Below are positions 1-6,961 of a DNA stretch of 13,144 nt, one piece after another; positions within the stretch are counted from its first letter, which is position 1; the number at the start of each line of letters is the position of its first letter. The notes under the pieces are model-generated. The model was not told the DNA's origin. It worked only from the letters and a program-made list of their open reading frames with translations, and made no database searches. The position numbers and the translations under genes are program-made. Source of the stretch: an uncultured Oscillospiraceae bacterium. GTDB lineage: Bacteria; Bacillota; Clostridia; Oscillospirales; Acutalibacteraceae. The stretch is from positions 1 through 13,144 of the forward strand of contig UQLQ01000037.1 of the NCBI GenBank assembly GCA_900541905.1. The letters are read 5' to 3'.

Positions 1-17
1 CTCTCGACGGCTTGTCT

Positions 18-46
18 ATCTTATCATATCATTCCTCCCTTGTCAA
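18..46 (-). promoter_or_regulatory. Candidate sigma-A promoter reading out of the window's left edge
   Basis: On the minus strand a perfect TTGACA (46-41) is followed by a 17-nt spacer and TAAGAT (23-18), which differs from TATAAT at two positions. Transcription would start near position 11 and leave the window, so the gene served is not visible. The stretch 1-120 is otherwise AT-rich with no ORF that I can support. The call rests only on hexamer match and spacing. Confidence 0.5.
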
Positions 47-120
47 TATCTTTTTTCTTTTTATTTATATATATCAATAATACGTTCATATTTAGAAATA
101 ATTTTTATCTAAATAAACAT

Positions 121-171
121 TAATAAAAAGGGGAAGTTGTATGCTATTGAGCAGCATACAACTTCCCCTTT
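121..171 (-). terminator. Intrinsic terminator of the glycan cassette
   Basis: A perfect 19-bp inverted repeat (127-145 with 153-171) encloses a 7-nt loop, and on the minus strand it is followed by TTTTTATTA. It is a textbook rho-independent terminator. The UAA stop of the upstream membrane-protein gene (172-170) lies at the base of its first arm, so the coding sequence ends inside the hairpin. It closes the minus-strand transcript of the glycan genes. Confidence 0.93.
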
Positions 172-2044
172 ATTCTTTGTCTAATTCTTTTTTGATATCC
201 TTATGATTTTCGGATAATGTAAAAACAGTTCCTGTTAAAATTGGTATACATATCATAACCGGATAAGAGTAACGTAGTAATGATACCGGTGATAAAAGTA
301 TGGTAATCCACAGAGCAAATAAGATGACAATTGGTAACAGATATCTATATCTTTTATAATAGATGCAGATAGCACTAAAAATAATAAGACACCAAAAACT
401 GAATCCCGGACTAAACAACATAGATATCACCGGTATTTTTTGATGTAAAGCGTTGGCAGTAAAACCGCTGTAGATTTTATCTAGCGCAGGGAATAAACTT
501 TGTCTTTCAATCCATAAAAATCCATTCTCTTCTGTATCAAAATAATCGCTCCACTTATAATTATCCCATGCAATATAAGGATGATACGCCAGCGGGTCAG
601 GATAATTCATATCAGGATACCAACTGCCAATATTTGCGGATAAAAACGCGTCTACATATGCTTGCGGCTTTTTAAATCCTATAGAAAAATACAAGCTGAC
701 ATATTTCCCCATATCTGATTTAAGTTTTTCAGTATCAAAATAGTTTTTAACAGGATCAGAAATTCTGGGAGTATATGCTTGTCCAACATCCTCTAAGTCA
801 AACAATTCATAAACAGCACTTAGTTCCTCCTCTGTTAATTCACCATTATTATCTCTAACGGCACGGGCAACTTGCTGTATCGGAATAGATAATGCCTCCC
901 GTGCATCACCTTTTTGTACATTGGCCACACTATATAATGGTCCAGTATATAAAAAGTTTGCTGCAATACAAATCACACATAGAATAACTGCTTTTATCCA
1001 ATATTTTTTACTAAACCAAATGAAGAATGGTACAAATAACAGCAGCATATAGAAACCATTATTTCTTAAAAACATCATGAAGCATATGGCAATTACAAAC
1101 CGTACCATCAAAAAGATAGAATGATAAAATTTCTCTTTCTGTCTTACCATGTCAATGATAAATAATACTACCAATAATACAATTGCAGCAAACAATACGT
1201 CCTTTGTTGCGCTAACAGAAAATATAGCATGTATTGGAACCAGTGCAAAATATATAATAGAAAGTAATGTAATAACAACCGGTGCTTTTAATTTTGTTAG
1301 ATAATAGCATGCGTATGCAAAAACAGCGGATAACATTAGCATTTGTGTAACTGAATATATTGCCAAACCTGCTGAATAGGAACCAAATACTAAATTACCC
1401 AGCATAACAGTTCCATATAAATATAATGTATGCAAAATAGGGTGATGTGCATTTAATCGTCCGTCAATCATAAGTTGACCAATTTGCCACGGTGCATCAT
1501 AGTTATATACACCAGGATATGATGCTAAAAAAGTAGGGAGCCAGCATACCATTATAATCGCCCAAATAATAAGAAAAAACTTTATATTCGGTTTGAAAAA
1601 TGTTTCGCTTGTTTTTTCTATCTGCAAGCGTAATAAAAACTCCTGCGCTTTAGGCAAATAATGAAATAGAATGATAAAAAGAGAGGTGAAAATAAAAAGT
1701 AATGAGCCAATTGCTACTAACAATTTCAGTAAACTTAAAAATGGCCAAAAAGCTACATGATCATTTAAATACAGGGATTTTCCAAATACTAGTGTAACAG
1801 ATAAAACTGCCGATGCTAATATTCCAACTACTAATTTTCTCTTATTACATATTTTTATTGCACGGTAAATAATAAACGTAAAAATACCAAAGAAAAGCAG
1901 TGACCATATGCTATTACTAAAAACTGTGATATCATCTGTTTTAACCGAATAAGCTAGGCCAAAAGTGCTGCAAAACGAACAAAACATAGCTATTAACAAA
2001 CAATAACGATTGATAAACTCATAAAATCCTATTTTTTGTTTCAT
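170..2044 (-). CDS. DUF6020-like polytopic membrane protein, probable GT-C glycosyltransferase
   Basis: This is a 624-residue integral membrane protein with roughly a dozen hydrophobic segments over residues 10-400 and a cluster at 545-610. A conserved-looking block, YPGVYNYDAPWQ, at about residues 176-187 sits just after a membrane helix, with HHPILHTLYLYG soon after. An Asp in the first extracytoplasmic loop is typical of GT-C enzymes, which take sugars from polyprenyl-phosphate donors. A soluble segment at about 380-540 lies outside the membrane. From memory it resembles the DUF6020 group; the glycosyltransferase role is inference. The start ATG at 2044 has GAGGAT upstream and lies 26 nt inside the end of the GT2 gene in another frame, so the two are probably translationally coupled. 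The stop overlaps the terminator at 127-171. Confidence 0.82.
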   Translation of the reverse strand: MKQKIGFYEFINRYCLLIAMFCSFCSTFGLAYSVKTDDITVFSNSIWSLLFFGIFTFIIYRAIKICNKRKLVVGILASAVLSVTLVFGKSLYLNDHVAFWPFLSLLKLLVAIGSLLFIFTSLFIILFHYLPKAQEFLLRLQIEKTSETFFKPNIKFFLIIWAIIMVCWLPTFLASYPGVYNYDAPWQIGQLMIDGRLNAHHPILHTLYLYGTVMLGNLVFGSYSAGLAIYSVTQMLMLSAVFAYACYYLTKLKAPVVITLLSIIYFALVPIHAIFSVSATKDVLFAAIVLLVVLFIIDMVRQKEKFYHSIFLMVRFVIAICFMMFLRNNGFYMLLLFVPFFIWFSKKYWIKAVILCVICIAANFLYTGPLYSVANVQKGDAREALSIPIQQVARAVRDNNGELTEEELSAVYELFDLEDVGQAYTPRISDPVKNYFDTEKLKSDMGKYVSLYFSIGFKKPQAYVDAFLSANIGSWYPDMNYPDPLAYHPYIAWDNYKWSDYFDTEENGFLWIERQSLFPALDKIYSGFTANALHQKIPVISMLFSPGFSFWCLIIFSAICIYYKRYRYLLPIVILFALWITILLSPVSLLRYSYPVMICIPILTGTVFTLSENHKDIKKELDKE

Positions 2045-2999
2045 TCACATTATCCTCATTTTGTCTTATTTGTAATCTTTTCCAATTCTTAAATGAATTT
2101 AGATCTAATTCAAATCGTTGTCTGTCCTTTTGAATAATAACATCTAATATCAAACCTCCAAAGAAAGAGTGTATTGCTATTAAATATAAACATCCACATA
2201 CGATAAGTGTTGGGGTTTTGGCAACCAGACCTGTCATAAAGAACTCAATTATAATTGGAATAAAAAAGCCTGTACTGATAATTGCAATTATTAAAGCAAG
2301 CGCCCCAAAGAAAGGAAGGGGTTTGTAATTTTTATATAATCTAAAAATTGTTCTTAATACTTTAAAGCCGTCTGAGTATGTATTTAACTTAGATACACTT
2401 CCCTCAGGTCGATCTCTATAAGTTACAATGACATTATCTACCTGCAAATTTTTGTCCAGTGCATGTATTGTCATCTCTGTTTCAATCTCAAAACCTTTTG
2501 ATAATACGGGAAAAGTTTTCACAAATACGTAACTGAAGGCACGATAACCCGTCATAATATCTCTAATGTTATTTTTAAATAGAAAATTAATTAATCCCTT
2601 TACCATTTTATTTCCAACATTATGAAATGGCCGGTTGTTCTCTGTAAAATATGTGGAAGACAGTCTGTCTCCTACCACCATATCAGAATTTTTCTCTAAT
2701 ACCAAATTGACCATTTCTCTTGCATGTTCCGCAGGATAGGTATCATCACCATCAATCATCAAATAGCACTGGGCATCAATGTCACGAAACATAGAACGGA
2801 TAACTTGTCCTTTGCCTTGTTTTCTCTCATAGCGTACAATCGCTCCGGCCTCCCGCGCTATGTTATCCGTACCGTCTGTGGAATTATTATCATAAACGTA
2901 TATTTTTGCTTCCGGCAAGGCTAGTCGATAATCCTCGATTACTTTCTTAATTGTCTTACTTTCATTATAGCAAGGGATTAACACCGCAATTTTATCCAT
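2019..2999 (-). CDS. Family 2 glycosyltransferase, DPM1/GtrB-like (polyprenyl-phosphate sugar synthase)
   Basis: The 326-residue protein begins with a GT-A fold. PCYNES (9-14), DNNSTDG (37-43) and the metal/nucleotide-binding DGDD (83-86) are all in place, and MTGYRAFSY follows at about 150. The C-terminus carries two hydrophobic helices (about 232-256 and 264-290) and a short basic tail, the layout of bactoprenol glucosyl transferase GtrB and related enzymes. These transfer a sugar from a nucleotide donor to undecaprenyl phosphate on the cytoplasmic face. The sugar cannot be read from sequence. The ATG at 2999 is preceded by GAGAGG at 5-nt spacing. Its 3' end overlaps the start of the DUF6020-like gene, which suggests that the lipid-linked sugar made here feeds that membrane enzyme. 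No flippase of the GtrA type is seen in the window. Confidence 0.9.
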   Translation of the reverse strand: MDKIAVLIPCYNESKTIKKVIEDYRLALPEAKIYVYDNNSTDGTDNIAREAGAIVRYERKQGKGQVIRSMFRDIDAQCYLMIDGDDTYPAEHAREMVNLVLEKNSDMVVGDRLSSTYFTENNRPFHNVGNKMVKGLINFLFKNNIRDIMTGYRAFSYVFVKTFPVLSKGFEIETEMTIHALDKNLQVDNVIVTYRDRPEGSVSKLNTYSDGFKVLRTIFRLYKNYKPLPFFGALALIIAIISTGFFIPIIIEFFMTGLVAKTPTLIVCGCLYLIAIHSFFGGLILDVIIQKDRQRFELDLNSFKNWKRLQIRQNEDNVNETKNRIL

Positions 3000-3023
3000 A
3001 ATAACCTCTCCATAGTGAATATT

Positions 3024-3058
3024 CTTAATAAATTTCTGATGAAGAAATATTTATTAAG
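3024..3058. repeat. AT-rich inverted repeat upstream of the GT2 gene
   Basis: CTTAATAAAT (3024-3033) pairs perfectly with ATTTATTAAG (3049-3058) across a 15-nt loop, ending 24 bp from the GT2 start. All but one of the 10 pairs are A-T. No T-tract follows on the minus strand, so it is a poor terminator. It could be an operator or a 5'-UTR hairpin, or simply chance in AT-rich DNA. Confidence 0.35.
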
Positions 3059-3151
3059 TAACTGCAATCTCTCAGCAGTATTTTAATTTAATAAATTTAC
3101 CCCGATAGAATATTGAAATCAGTTTATTGCTGGAAAATTAATTTTAACTAT

Positions 3152-3181
3152 CACAAAGGTATTTTGTGTCGTCCACACAAA
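3152..3181 (-). repeat. Two mutually exclusive hairpins in the gap before the GT2 gene
   Basis: TTTGTG (3163-3168) can pair with CACAAA upstream (3152-3157, 5-nt loop) or, as TTTGTGT, with ACACAAA downstream (3175-3181, also a 5-nt loop). A wider pair, CCCGAT (3101-3106) with ATCGGG (3181-3186), can enclose most of this element. It lies in the 248-bp gap between two glycan genes; apart from it and the repeat at 3024-3058 I see nothing in the gap, including no convincing promoter. Function unknown. Confidence 0.3.
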
Positions 3182-3247
3182 TCGGGACAGTTCAATACTA
3201 AATAGACTTTTTATATCTGCCACTTCAAAGATTTAAATAGCAAAAAT

Positions 3248-4519
3248 CTACTTCATTTTTGTAACTTTTCTTTTATTTATCTTTTCCTTTAATTTCATCC
3301 AATCAATTAAATATATTACTGCAGAGAAAAATGCAAAAGGTAGAATCATCAGTATTCTATATACAAAAAATGCATGGATCTGCGAATGGTTTGATAAAAC
3401 CAACATCCAAATAACCGGATAAACCATAACCACCAAAAATGGTATGGTTGCGGTTAAAGTTTTTACCGGTTTTTTAAAGAAAATATATAGTATTAAGAAA
3501 GCAATCAAAATAATGGCTAAAATAATCCAGAATTTATTTTCCAAAGCGCCAAAATAATTGTTGAAATTGTCATGGAACATTATCGATCTGTCAACAGGAT
3601 ACTGTTCATCGCCTCTTGTTCTGAAAAAAATTTGTAATATAGATTCTTGAATCACATTTCTATGAAGTATAATAGAGGCCAGTATCCATTTCGCTATCCA
3701 AGTGAATGCATACCCTATAAACCAGGTGCATGAGTTCACAAACAAAGCGATTATATTTCTTTTTAACAAATAATTGGAATCATATTTTAAATTTAGCAAA
3801 AATAAAACAATTAAAGGCATCCCTAAAGTAATCATTGGGAACGTAAGTAAATCCAGAAAATTTGTCACCATTCCAATAATTAAAAATGTATAGGCCCACT
3901 TTAAAATTGCTTTTTCCCCAGGTTTATACAGTTTACATATGGCAATTATCGCACTCATCATAATGATAAATACAGAAGAATACTGCAGGCACATAGGTGC
4001 TAAAATGATATATCCCGCGATTGTTACTGCTACAAATAGTAAAGCTATCCCTACGTTCAACTTTTCTTTTAGCAAAATAATGCATAATGCAAATAAAATG
4101 AATACTACAAACATTAATAGATATTTAATTTGGGAATATGTAAAAATCTCCAGTAAAGGCCTTAAGAAAATTTGATATCCGTGCCAATAGCGTGAATAAG
4201 CATTATTATCCATGGCTTGCTGTACCACATTATAGTTATCTTGATTTTGTACAAAATTCATATTAAGCATAACACGATCTGTAAATAAATCTAAAGATGC
4301 ACTCCTCTCAGAATAAAAAACATTAGGGTAATTTTCGACATATTCAATAGATTCTAAGCTGCTTTGGGTGTTAATCTCGATTCTCTCATTTGGCAACGAA
4401 TAAGCAATTGTCATTGTAACAAAAAACACTAAGATAAATCCTATCATAATGAAGGGAAATTTTAACCATGGTTTCCGCATCCAATATAGGATATTACGAT
4501 TATGCCTAACTATATTCAT
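3248..4519 (-). CDS. Polytopic membrane protein of unknown function, glycan cassette
   Basis: The protein has 423 residues from the ATG at 4519. A TTG start at 4537 would add six residues, but it has no ribosome binding site, whereas GGGG lies 9-12 nt before the ATG. An N-terminal helix (about 20-45) is followed by an extracytoplasmic loop of roughly 80 residues with DRVMLNMNFV and YSRYWHGYQIFLRPLL. About ten further membrane helices follow, and the C-terminus is strongly basic. I recognise the layout from uncharacterised Firmicutes membrane proteins found near glycosyltransferases but can give it no family name. A GT-C enzyme or a polymer-handling protein is possible. It is the first gene of the minus-strand glycan group, 248 bp ahead of the GT2 gene, and is notably AT-rich. 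Confidence 0.75.
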   Translation of the reverse strand: MNIVRHNRNILYWMRKPWLKFPFIMIGFILVFFVTMTIAYSLPNERIEINTQSSLESIEYVENYPNVFYSERSASLDLFTDRVMLNMNFVQNQDNYNVVQQAMDNNAYSRYWHGYQIFLRPLLEIFTYSQIKYLLMFVVFILFALCIILLKEKLNVGIALLFVAVTIAGYIILAPMCLQYSSVFIIMMSAIIAICKLYKPGEKAILKWAYTFLIIGMVTNFLDLLTFPMITLGMPLIVLFLLNLKYDSNYLLKRNIIALFVNSCTWFIGYAFTWIAKWILASIILHRNVIQESILQIFFRTRGDEQYPVDRSIMFHDNFNNYFGALENKFWIILAIILIAFLILYIFFKKPVKTLTATIPFLVVMVYPVIWMLVLSNHSQIHAFFVYRILMILPFAFFSAVIYLIDWMKLKEKINKRKVTKMK

Positions 4520-4653
4520 GTCTGTTGCCCCAATCAAGAATTAATTTTATACAGAGAATAGTTTATCATGCGTTCACATTTATATCAACTTATTTTTGTG
4601 AAAGATACTCTCATCTTTTTACGATCATTTAGAGAAAAAAGTATTTTTATTTT

Positions 4654-5013
4654 TTATCGCACCCTGGTTAATCTCACACCTAAAGAGTCAAAATCTGCTA
4701 AAATACCGCTTTGTGTTTTCTTTAATGCCAATTCCACACCGCAAACAATAGGAGAATAATCAAAAATTGCATCTATCAATTTCTGTGCCGCTTTTTCTAT
4801 TAATTGATAGGGTTCCTCTTTTAACGTTTTAGTAATACATTTAATCAGTCCCCCACATTCAACCGTATGTTCTATTCTATCTGTTTCGATGGCCTGCTCT
4901 AAACTGCAATGCAGAATTATGTCCATCTCAAATTCTTGCTCCATAATTTTTTCTTCTTTGGTATAGCCATGGCGCGCCATTATTCGTAATCCATTAATTA
5001 GTATTTGATCCAT
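4654..5013 (-). CDS. folB: Dihydroneopterin aldolase-like protein (FolB family) with atypical active site
   Basis: The protein has 119 residues, the normal length for FolB, which cleaves 7,8-dihydroneopterin in folate synthesis as a ring-shaped octamer. The start at 5013 is chosen over 5058 because AAAGGAG stands 5 nt before it and the family motif DQILINGLRIMARHG begins there. The substrate-anchoring Glu (E73, in LIEKAAQKL), the N-terminal Glu (E21) and the catalytic Lys (K99) can be aligned. However, the T-V-x-Y-G motif reads TVECG, so the expected catalytic Tyr is Cys53. No other folate gene (folK, folP, folE) is in the window. It follows the 390-residue gene by 56 bp on the same strand, probably as one transcript. 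It may be a true aldolase, an epimerase-like relative or a repurposed paralogue. Confidence 0.8.
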   Translation of the reverse strand: MDQILINGLRIMARHGYTKEEKIMEQEFEMDIILHCSLEQAIETDRIEHTVECGGLIKCITKTLKEEPYQLIEKAAQKLIDAIFDYSPIVCGVELALKKTQSGILADFDSLGVRLTRVR

Positions 5014-5069
5014 AAAATCTCCTTTAGAGCATATTTTTGTTTTTCTTATTTTTACCATATTTTGTTACA

Positions 5070-6242
5070 TTAATACAAGACTACAGTATTTCCTTTTACT
5101 TTACAGCGACTTTCATAGCTTTGCTTTTTATTTGTCCGAGTATCATAAATATTTGTAAAACAAAATTCTCCCAGATCGCTTTGTGCTTCGTATTTTTCTA
5201 AAATAAAACGATCATCTACACAGGTAATAAAGCGGCCGGTATCTTTTGAGAAAACTGCCTTTAAATAAGAATTTAAAAATCCCCTGATTTCTAAATCATC
5301 TTCTTTTTTTGTAATACGAAAACCTCTCATATTTACCGTATCGATCCAGAACTCTGCCTCTTTTTCTTCTTCTTTTAAGGTAAGAGGAGATACCACAAAA
5401 CGCTTTCCCGTTTCTTTTTCTACGGCACACAAGCGCAAATCGTTCCACGGAAAATGTTTGGCCTTAAAGTACATATTATCGCCATCCATACCAATATAAC
5501 GAATCATTCCGTTAGAATCTGCCGTAAACAGTACTTCCATTAAAATTTCTTTCTCACAGCGGGCTGCATAAATTAAGCTTTCCAAATCACACGTCCATAC
5601 CTTATCGCAAACATCTTCACCCAACCAACATTTATTTTTAAAACAATGCTCTTTTTCACGTTCCGTACCATAAGGTTGTAATACCAATAGCTGAGTTTCT
5701 CCCTTTATTTTATAAGGAATAAAACAATTGCAGTCAGATTCACATATACGCTCATCTTTAATATAATGATATTCTTTTTCCTCCATGTCGTATAGATAGG
5801 CAATATGTTTTAATCCGGTTAAGCTGCGATATTCCGTAAATAATTTTCTATGTTCCATATTCTCTTCTGTCAACACCAGAATATGGTCCTGGCTTAATGC
5901 TTTACATTGTAAAAAGTTACCAATAAAATTGATTTGCTCAAAGTTTTTTTCCTTGCCCGTTTTTTTATCAATACGTAAAATCCAAGCCAAACTCTTACCG
6001 TTTTCCATTAACACAATAATATCGTTTTCAAACGCAAAATAATGTTGGTTGTATGCTTCATCGTTTAAAATATAGTTTGCTACAATGCGTTCTTGTTGTT
6101 CTGCGCGGTTATATTCCAGCAAAAATAAGCTGTTATGTCCTTCTTCTACCTTTTCTTCTGCATAGTAAATGACTTCATCGTTAATTTCAATGAGTTCTAC
6201 ATCGCAATCATGAAAAAAGTTTCTCATATCAATCACTGTCAT
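5070..6242 (-). CDS. Soluble protein of unknown function, 390 residues, possibly beta-propeller-like
   Basis: I do not recognise this protein. It has no signal peptide or membrane helix, is acidic with many Glu/Lys pairs, and is built of short alternating hydrophobic strands separated by charged turns. Examples are IDMEEKEYHY-like stretches and repeated phrases of the form "y-f-a-f-e-n-d-i-i-v-l". This is the texture of a beta-propeller or repeated beta-sheet protein. A Cys cluster, CESDCNC, lies near residue 165. ATG 6242 is used with GGAGG at 10-nt spacing; Met6 (6227) is an alternative. A TATAAT with a TGT extension lies 38 bp upstream of the start. The gene is probably cotranscribed with the folB-like gene and is divergent from the smr gene. 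Confidence 0.75.
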   Translation of the reverse strand: MTVIDMRNFFHDCDVELIEINDEVIYYAEEKVEEGHNSLFLLEYNRAEQQERIVANYILNDEAYNQHYFAFENDIIVLMENGKSLAWILRIDKKTGKEKNFEQINFIGNFLQCKALSQDHILVLTEENMEHRKLFTEYRSLTGLKHIAYLYDMEEKEYHYIKDERICESDCNCFIPYKIKGETQLLVLQPYGTEREKEHCFKNKCWLGEDVCDKVWTCDLESLIYAARCEKEILMEVLFTADSNGMIRYIGMDGDNMYFKAKHFPWNDLRLCAVEKETGKRFVVSPLTLKEEEKEAEFWIDTVNMRGFRITKKEDDLEIRGFLNSYLKAVFSKDTGRFITCVDDRFILEKYEAQSDLGEFCFTNIYDTRTNKKQSYESRCKVKGNTVVLY

Positions 6243-6279
6243 AACTTATAATCCTCCGCGCAAGAATTTTTATTTTATT

Positions 6280-6288
6280 ATTATAACA
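6280..6288 (-). promoter_or_regulatory. Extended -10 promoter for the 390-residue gene
   Basis: The minus strand reads TGT-TATAAT (6288-6280), a perfect -10 box with a TGn extension. No good -35 hexamer is found at 16-18 nt; TCGACA lies too close. The predicted start is about 30 nt before the ATG at 6242. Confidence 0.5.
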
Positions 6289-6307
6289 CAAAATTTGTCG
6301 AGTTACA

Positions 6308-6336
6308 TTACAATTTATATTTTACTGTTGTATAAT
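6308..6336 (+). promoter_or_regulatory. Candidate promoter for the smr gene
   Basis: TATAAT (6331-6336) stands 17 nt after TTACAA (6308-6313), a weak -35. Transcription would start near 6343, about 24 nt before the smr ATG, which has AAAGGAAG upstream. It lies back to back with the minus-strand promoter of the 390-residue gene. Confidence 0.55.
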
Positions 6337-6366
6337 ATAAGTAAACGATAGAAAGGAAGTACCGTT

Positions 6367-6621
6367 ATGACCATAACGAAAAAAGGTACTGTCATTGAGC
6401 TGGATATTCATGGTATGTATGAAGATGACGCCAAACGTGAAATTGAACGGTACTTATCCACAGTCAGTCCAAAGGTACAGGAAGTCATCGTGATACATGG
6501 TTATCATAAAGGACAAGTACTTAAAAACATGGTAAGAACACGCTTAAAGCATCCACGTATTGCCAGTAAATTGGTTTCTTTAAATGAAGGACAAACTAGA
6601 CTGATTTTAAAATTTGAATAA
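6367..6621 (+). CDS. Stand-alone Smr-domain protein
   Basis: The 84-residue protein consists of a single Smr domain, the fold found at the C-terminus of MutS2 and in small stand-alone proteins, where it binds or nicks DNA or RNA. The first signature, LDIHGMYEDDA, is at residues 12-22. The second, usually HGxGxG, reads HGYHKG at 44-49, and VLKNMVRTRL follows. The length is that of the bare domain with no MutS ATPase part. The start at 6367 is supported by AAAGGAAG 6 nt upstream. The mgtA promoter begins only 7 bp after its stop and no terminator separates them, so some smr transcripts may read into the M-box leader. Its nuclease activity cannot be judged from sequence, and the altered glycine motif leaves room for a binding-only role. 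Confidence 0.85.
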   Translation: MTITKKGTVIELDIHGMYEDDAKREIERYLSTVSPKVQEVIVIHGYHKGQVLKNMVRTRLKHPRIASKLVSLNEGQTRLILKFE

Positions 6622-6627
6622 AAAGTG

Positions 6628-6656
6628 TTGACAAATAAATTGAATAAGCGTATGAT
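6628..6656 (+). promoter_or_regulatory. Sigma-A promoter of the M-box/mgtA transcript
   Basis: A perfect TTGACA (6628-6633), a 17-nt spacer and TATGAT (6651-6656) form a near-consensus promoter. Transcription should start near 6663, just before the M-box aptamer. A strong constitutive promoter is what one expects when regulation is exerted in the leader RNA. Confidence 0.85.
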
Positions 6657-6663
6657 GTACGAG

Positions 6664-6821
6664 GATAACATATCGGTAGGTGAGGCTACCGCAGAGGATA
6701 CGGGTTGCTGCCGCGGATTAGTGGAGACACTATGAGCAGGTTAACAGGCTATGTCGAAAAACAAGGCATAACCTAACGCAATTGCATGCCCTGCGAAGCT
6801 GAAGCTTGAACGAACGTAATT
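6664..6821 (+). promoter_or_regulatory. M-box (ykoK-type) magnesium riboswitch aptamer
   Basis: The leader carries the M-box landmarks in order: TAGGTGAGGCT (6676-6686), GATACGGGTTGCTGCCG (6697-6713), GGTTAACAGG (6739-6748), CAAGGCATAACC (6762-6773) and GCATGCCCTGCGAAGCTGAA (6784-6803). In the known family several Mg2+ ions compact this RNA, and high Mg2+ then favours the downstream terminator. The target here, mgtA, matches the family's usual regulon. Aptamer ends are approximate because I could not pair the closing P1 helix with certainty. Confidence 0.92.
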
Positions 6822-6840
6822 GTACGACATTTGTCGTGCA
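6821..6840 (+). promoter_or_regulatory. Hairpin between aptamer and terminator
   Basis: TGTACGAC (6821-6828) pairs with GTCGTGCA (6833-6840) across an ATTT loop: 8 bp with one G-U pair. It is followed by the U-rich TTTATATTTG. It belongs either to the 3' edge of the M-box or to its expression platform. Confidence 0.5.
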
Positions 6841-6861
6841 TTTATATTTGTATTGTAAAGT

Positions 6862-6897
6862 AAGCCTTGCTGCCGTTATTGGCCGCAAGGCTTTTTT
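6862..6897 (+). terminator. M-box-controlled intrinsic terminator
   Basis: AAGCCTTGC (6862-6870) pairs perfectly with GCAAGGCTT (6885-6893), with a further GCC/GGC pairing inside, and a T-run follows to 6897. This is the expression platform expected for an M-box: formed in high Mg2+, it ends transcription before mgtA. A possible antiterminator is CAAGGC in the aptamer (6762-6767), which is complementary to GCCTTG in the first arm (6864-6869). Confidence 0.9.
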
Positions 6898-6961
6898 GTT
6901 GCCATCCAAATTCCAAATTGGATTTTATATAGATATTTCAAACGTAAAAGGAGTGAGTAAC

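Noticed and set aside
2724..2924. Plus-strand ORF inside the GT2 gene
   Set aside because: It is antisense to the DGDD and DNNSTDG catalytic motifs, with no ribosome binding site.
4601..4618. AAAGAT/ATCTTT hairpin downstream of the folB-like gene
   Set aside because: The T-run follows only on the plus strand, where there is no gene to terminate. On the minus strand no T-run follows, so it is not a folB terminator.
4568..4759. Plus-strand ORF over the folB 3' end and gap
   Set aside because: It has low-complexity AT-driven composition, no ribosome binding site, and mostly opposes a real gene.
6904..6923. ATCCAA/TTGGAT inverted repeat after the M-box terminator
   Set aside because: It is only 6 bp with an AT-rich loop and no T-run, and not distinguishable from chance. 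It was kept out of the feature list.
6806..6961. Upstream extension of the leader ORF to an ATG at 6806
   Set aside because: It would translate through the end of the M-box and the intrinsic terminator and has no ribosome binding site. The internal ATG at 6962 has an excellent one.
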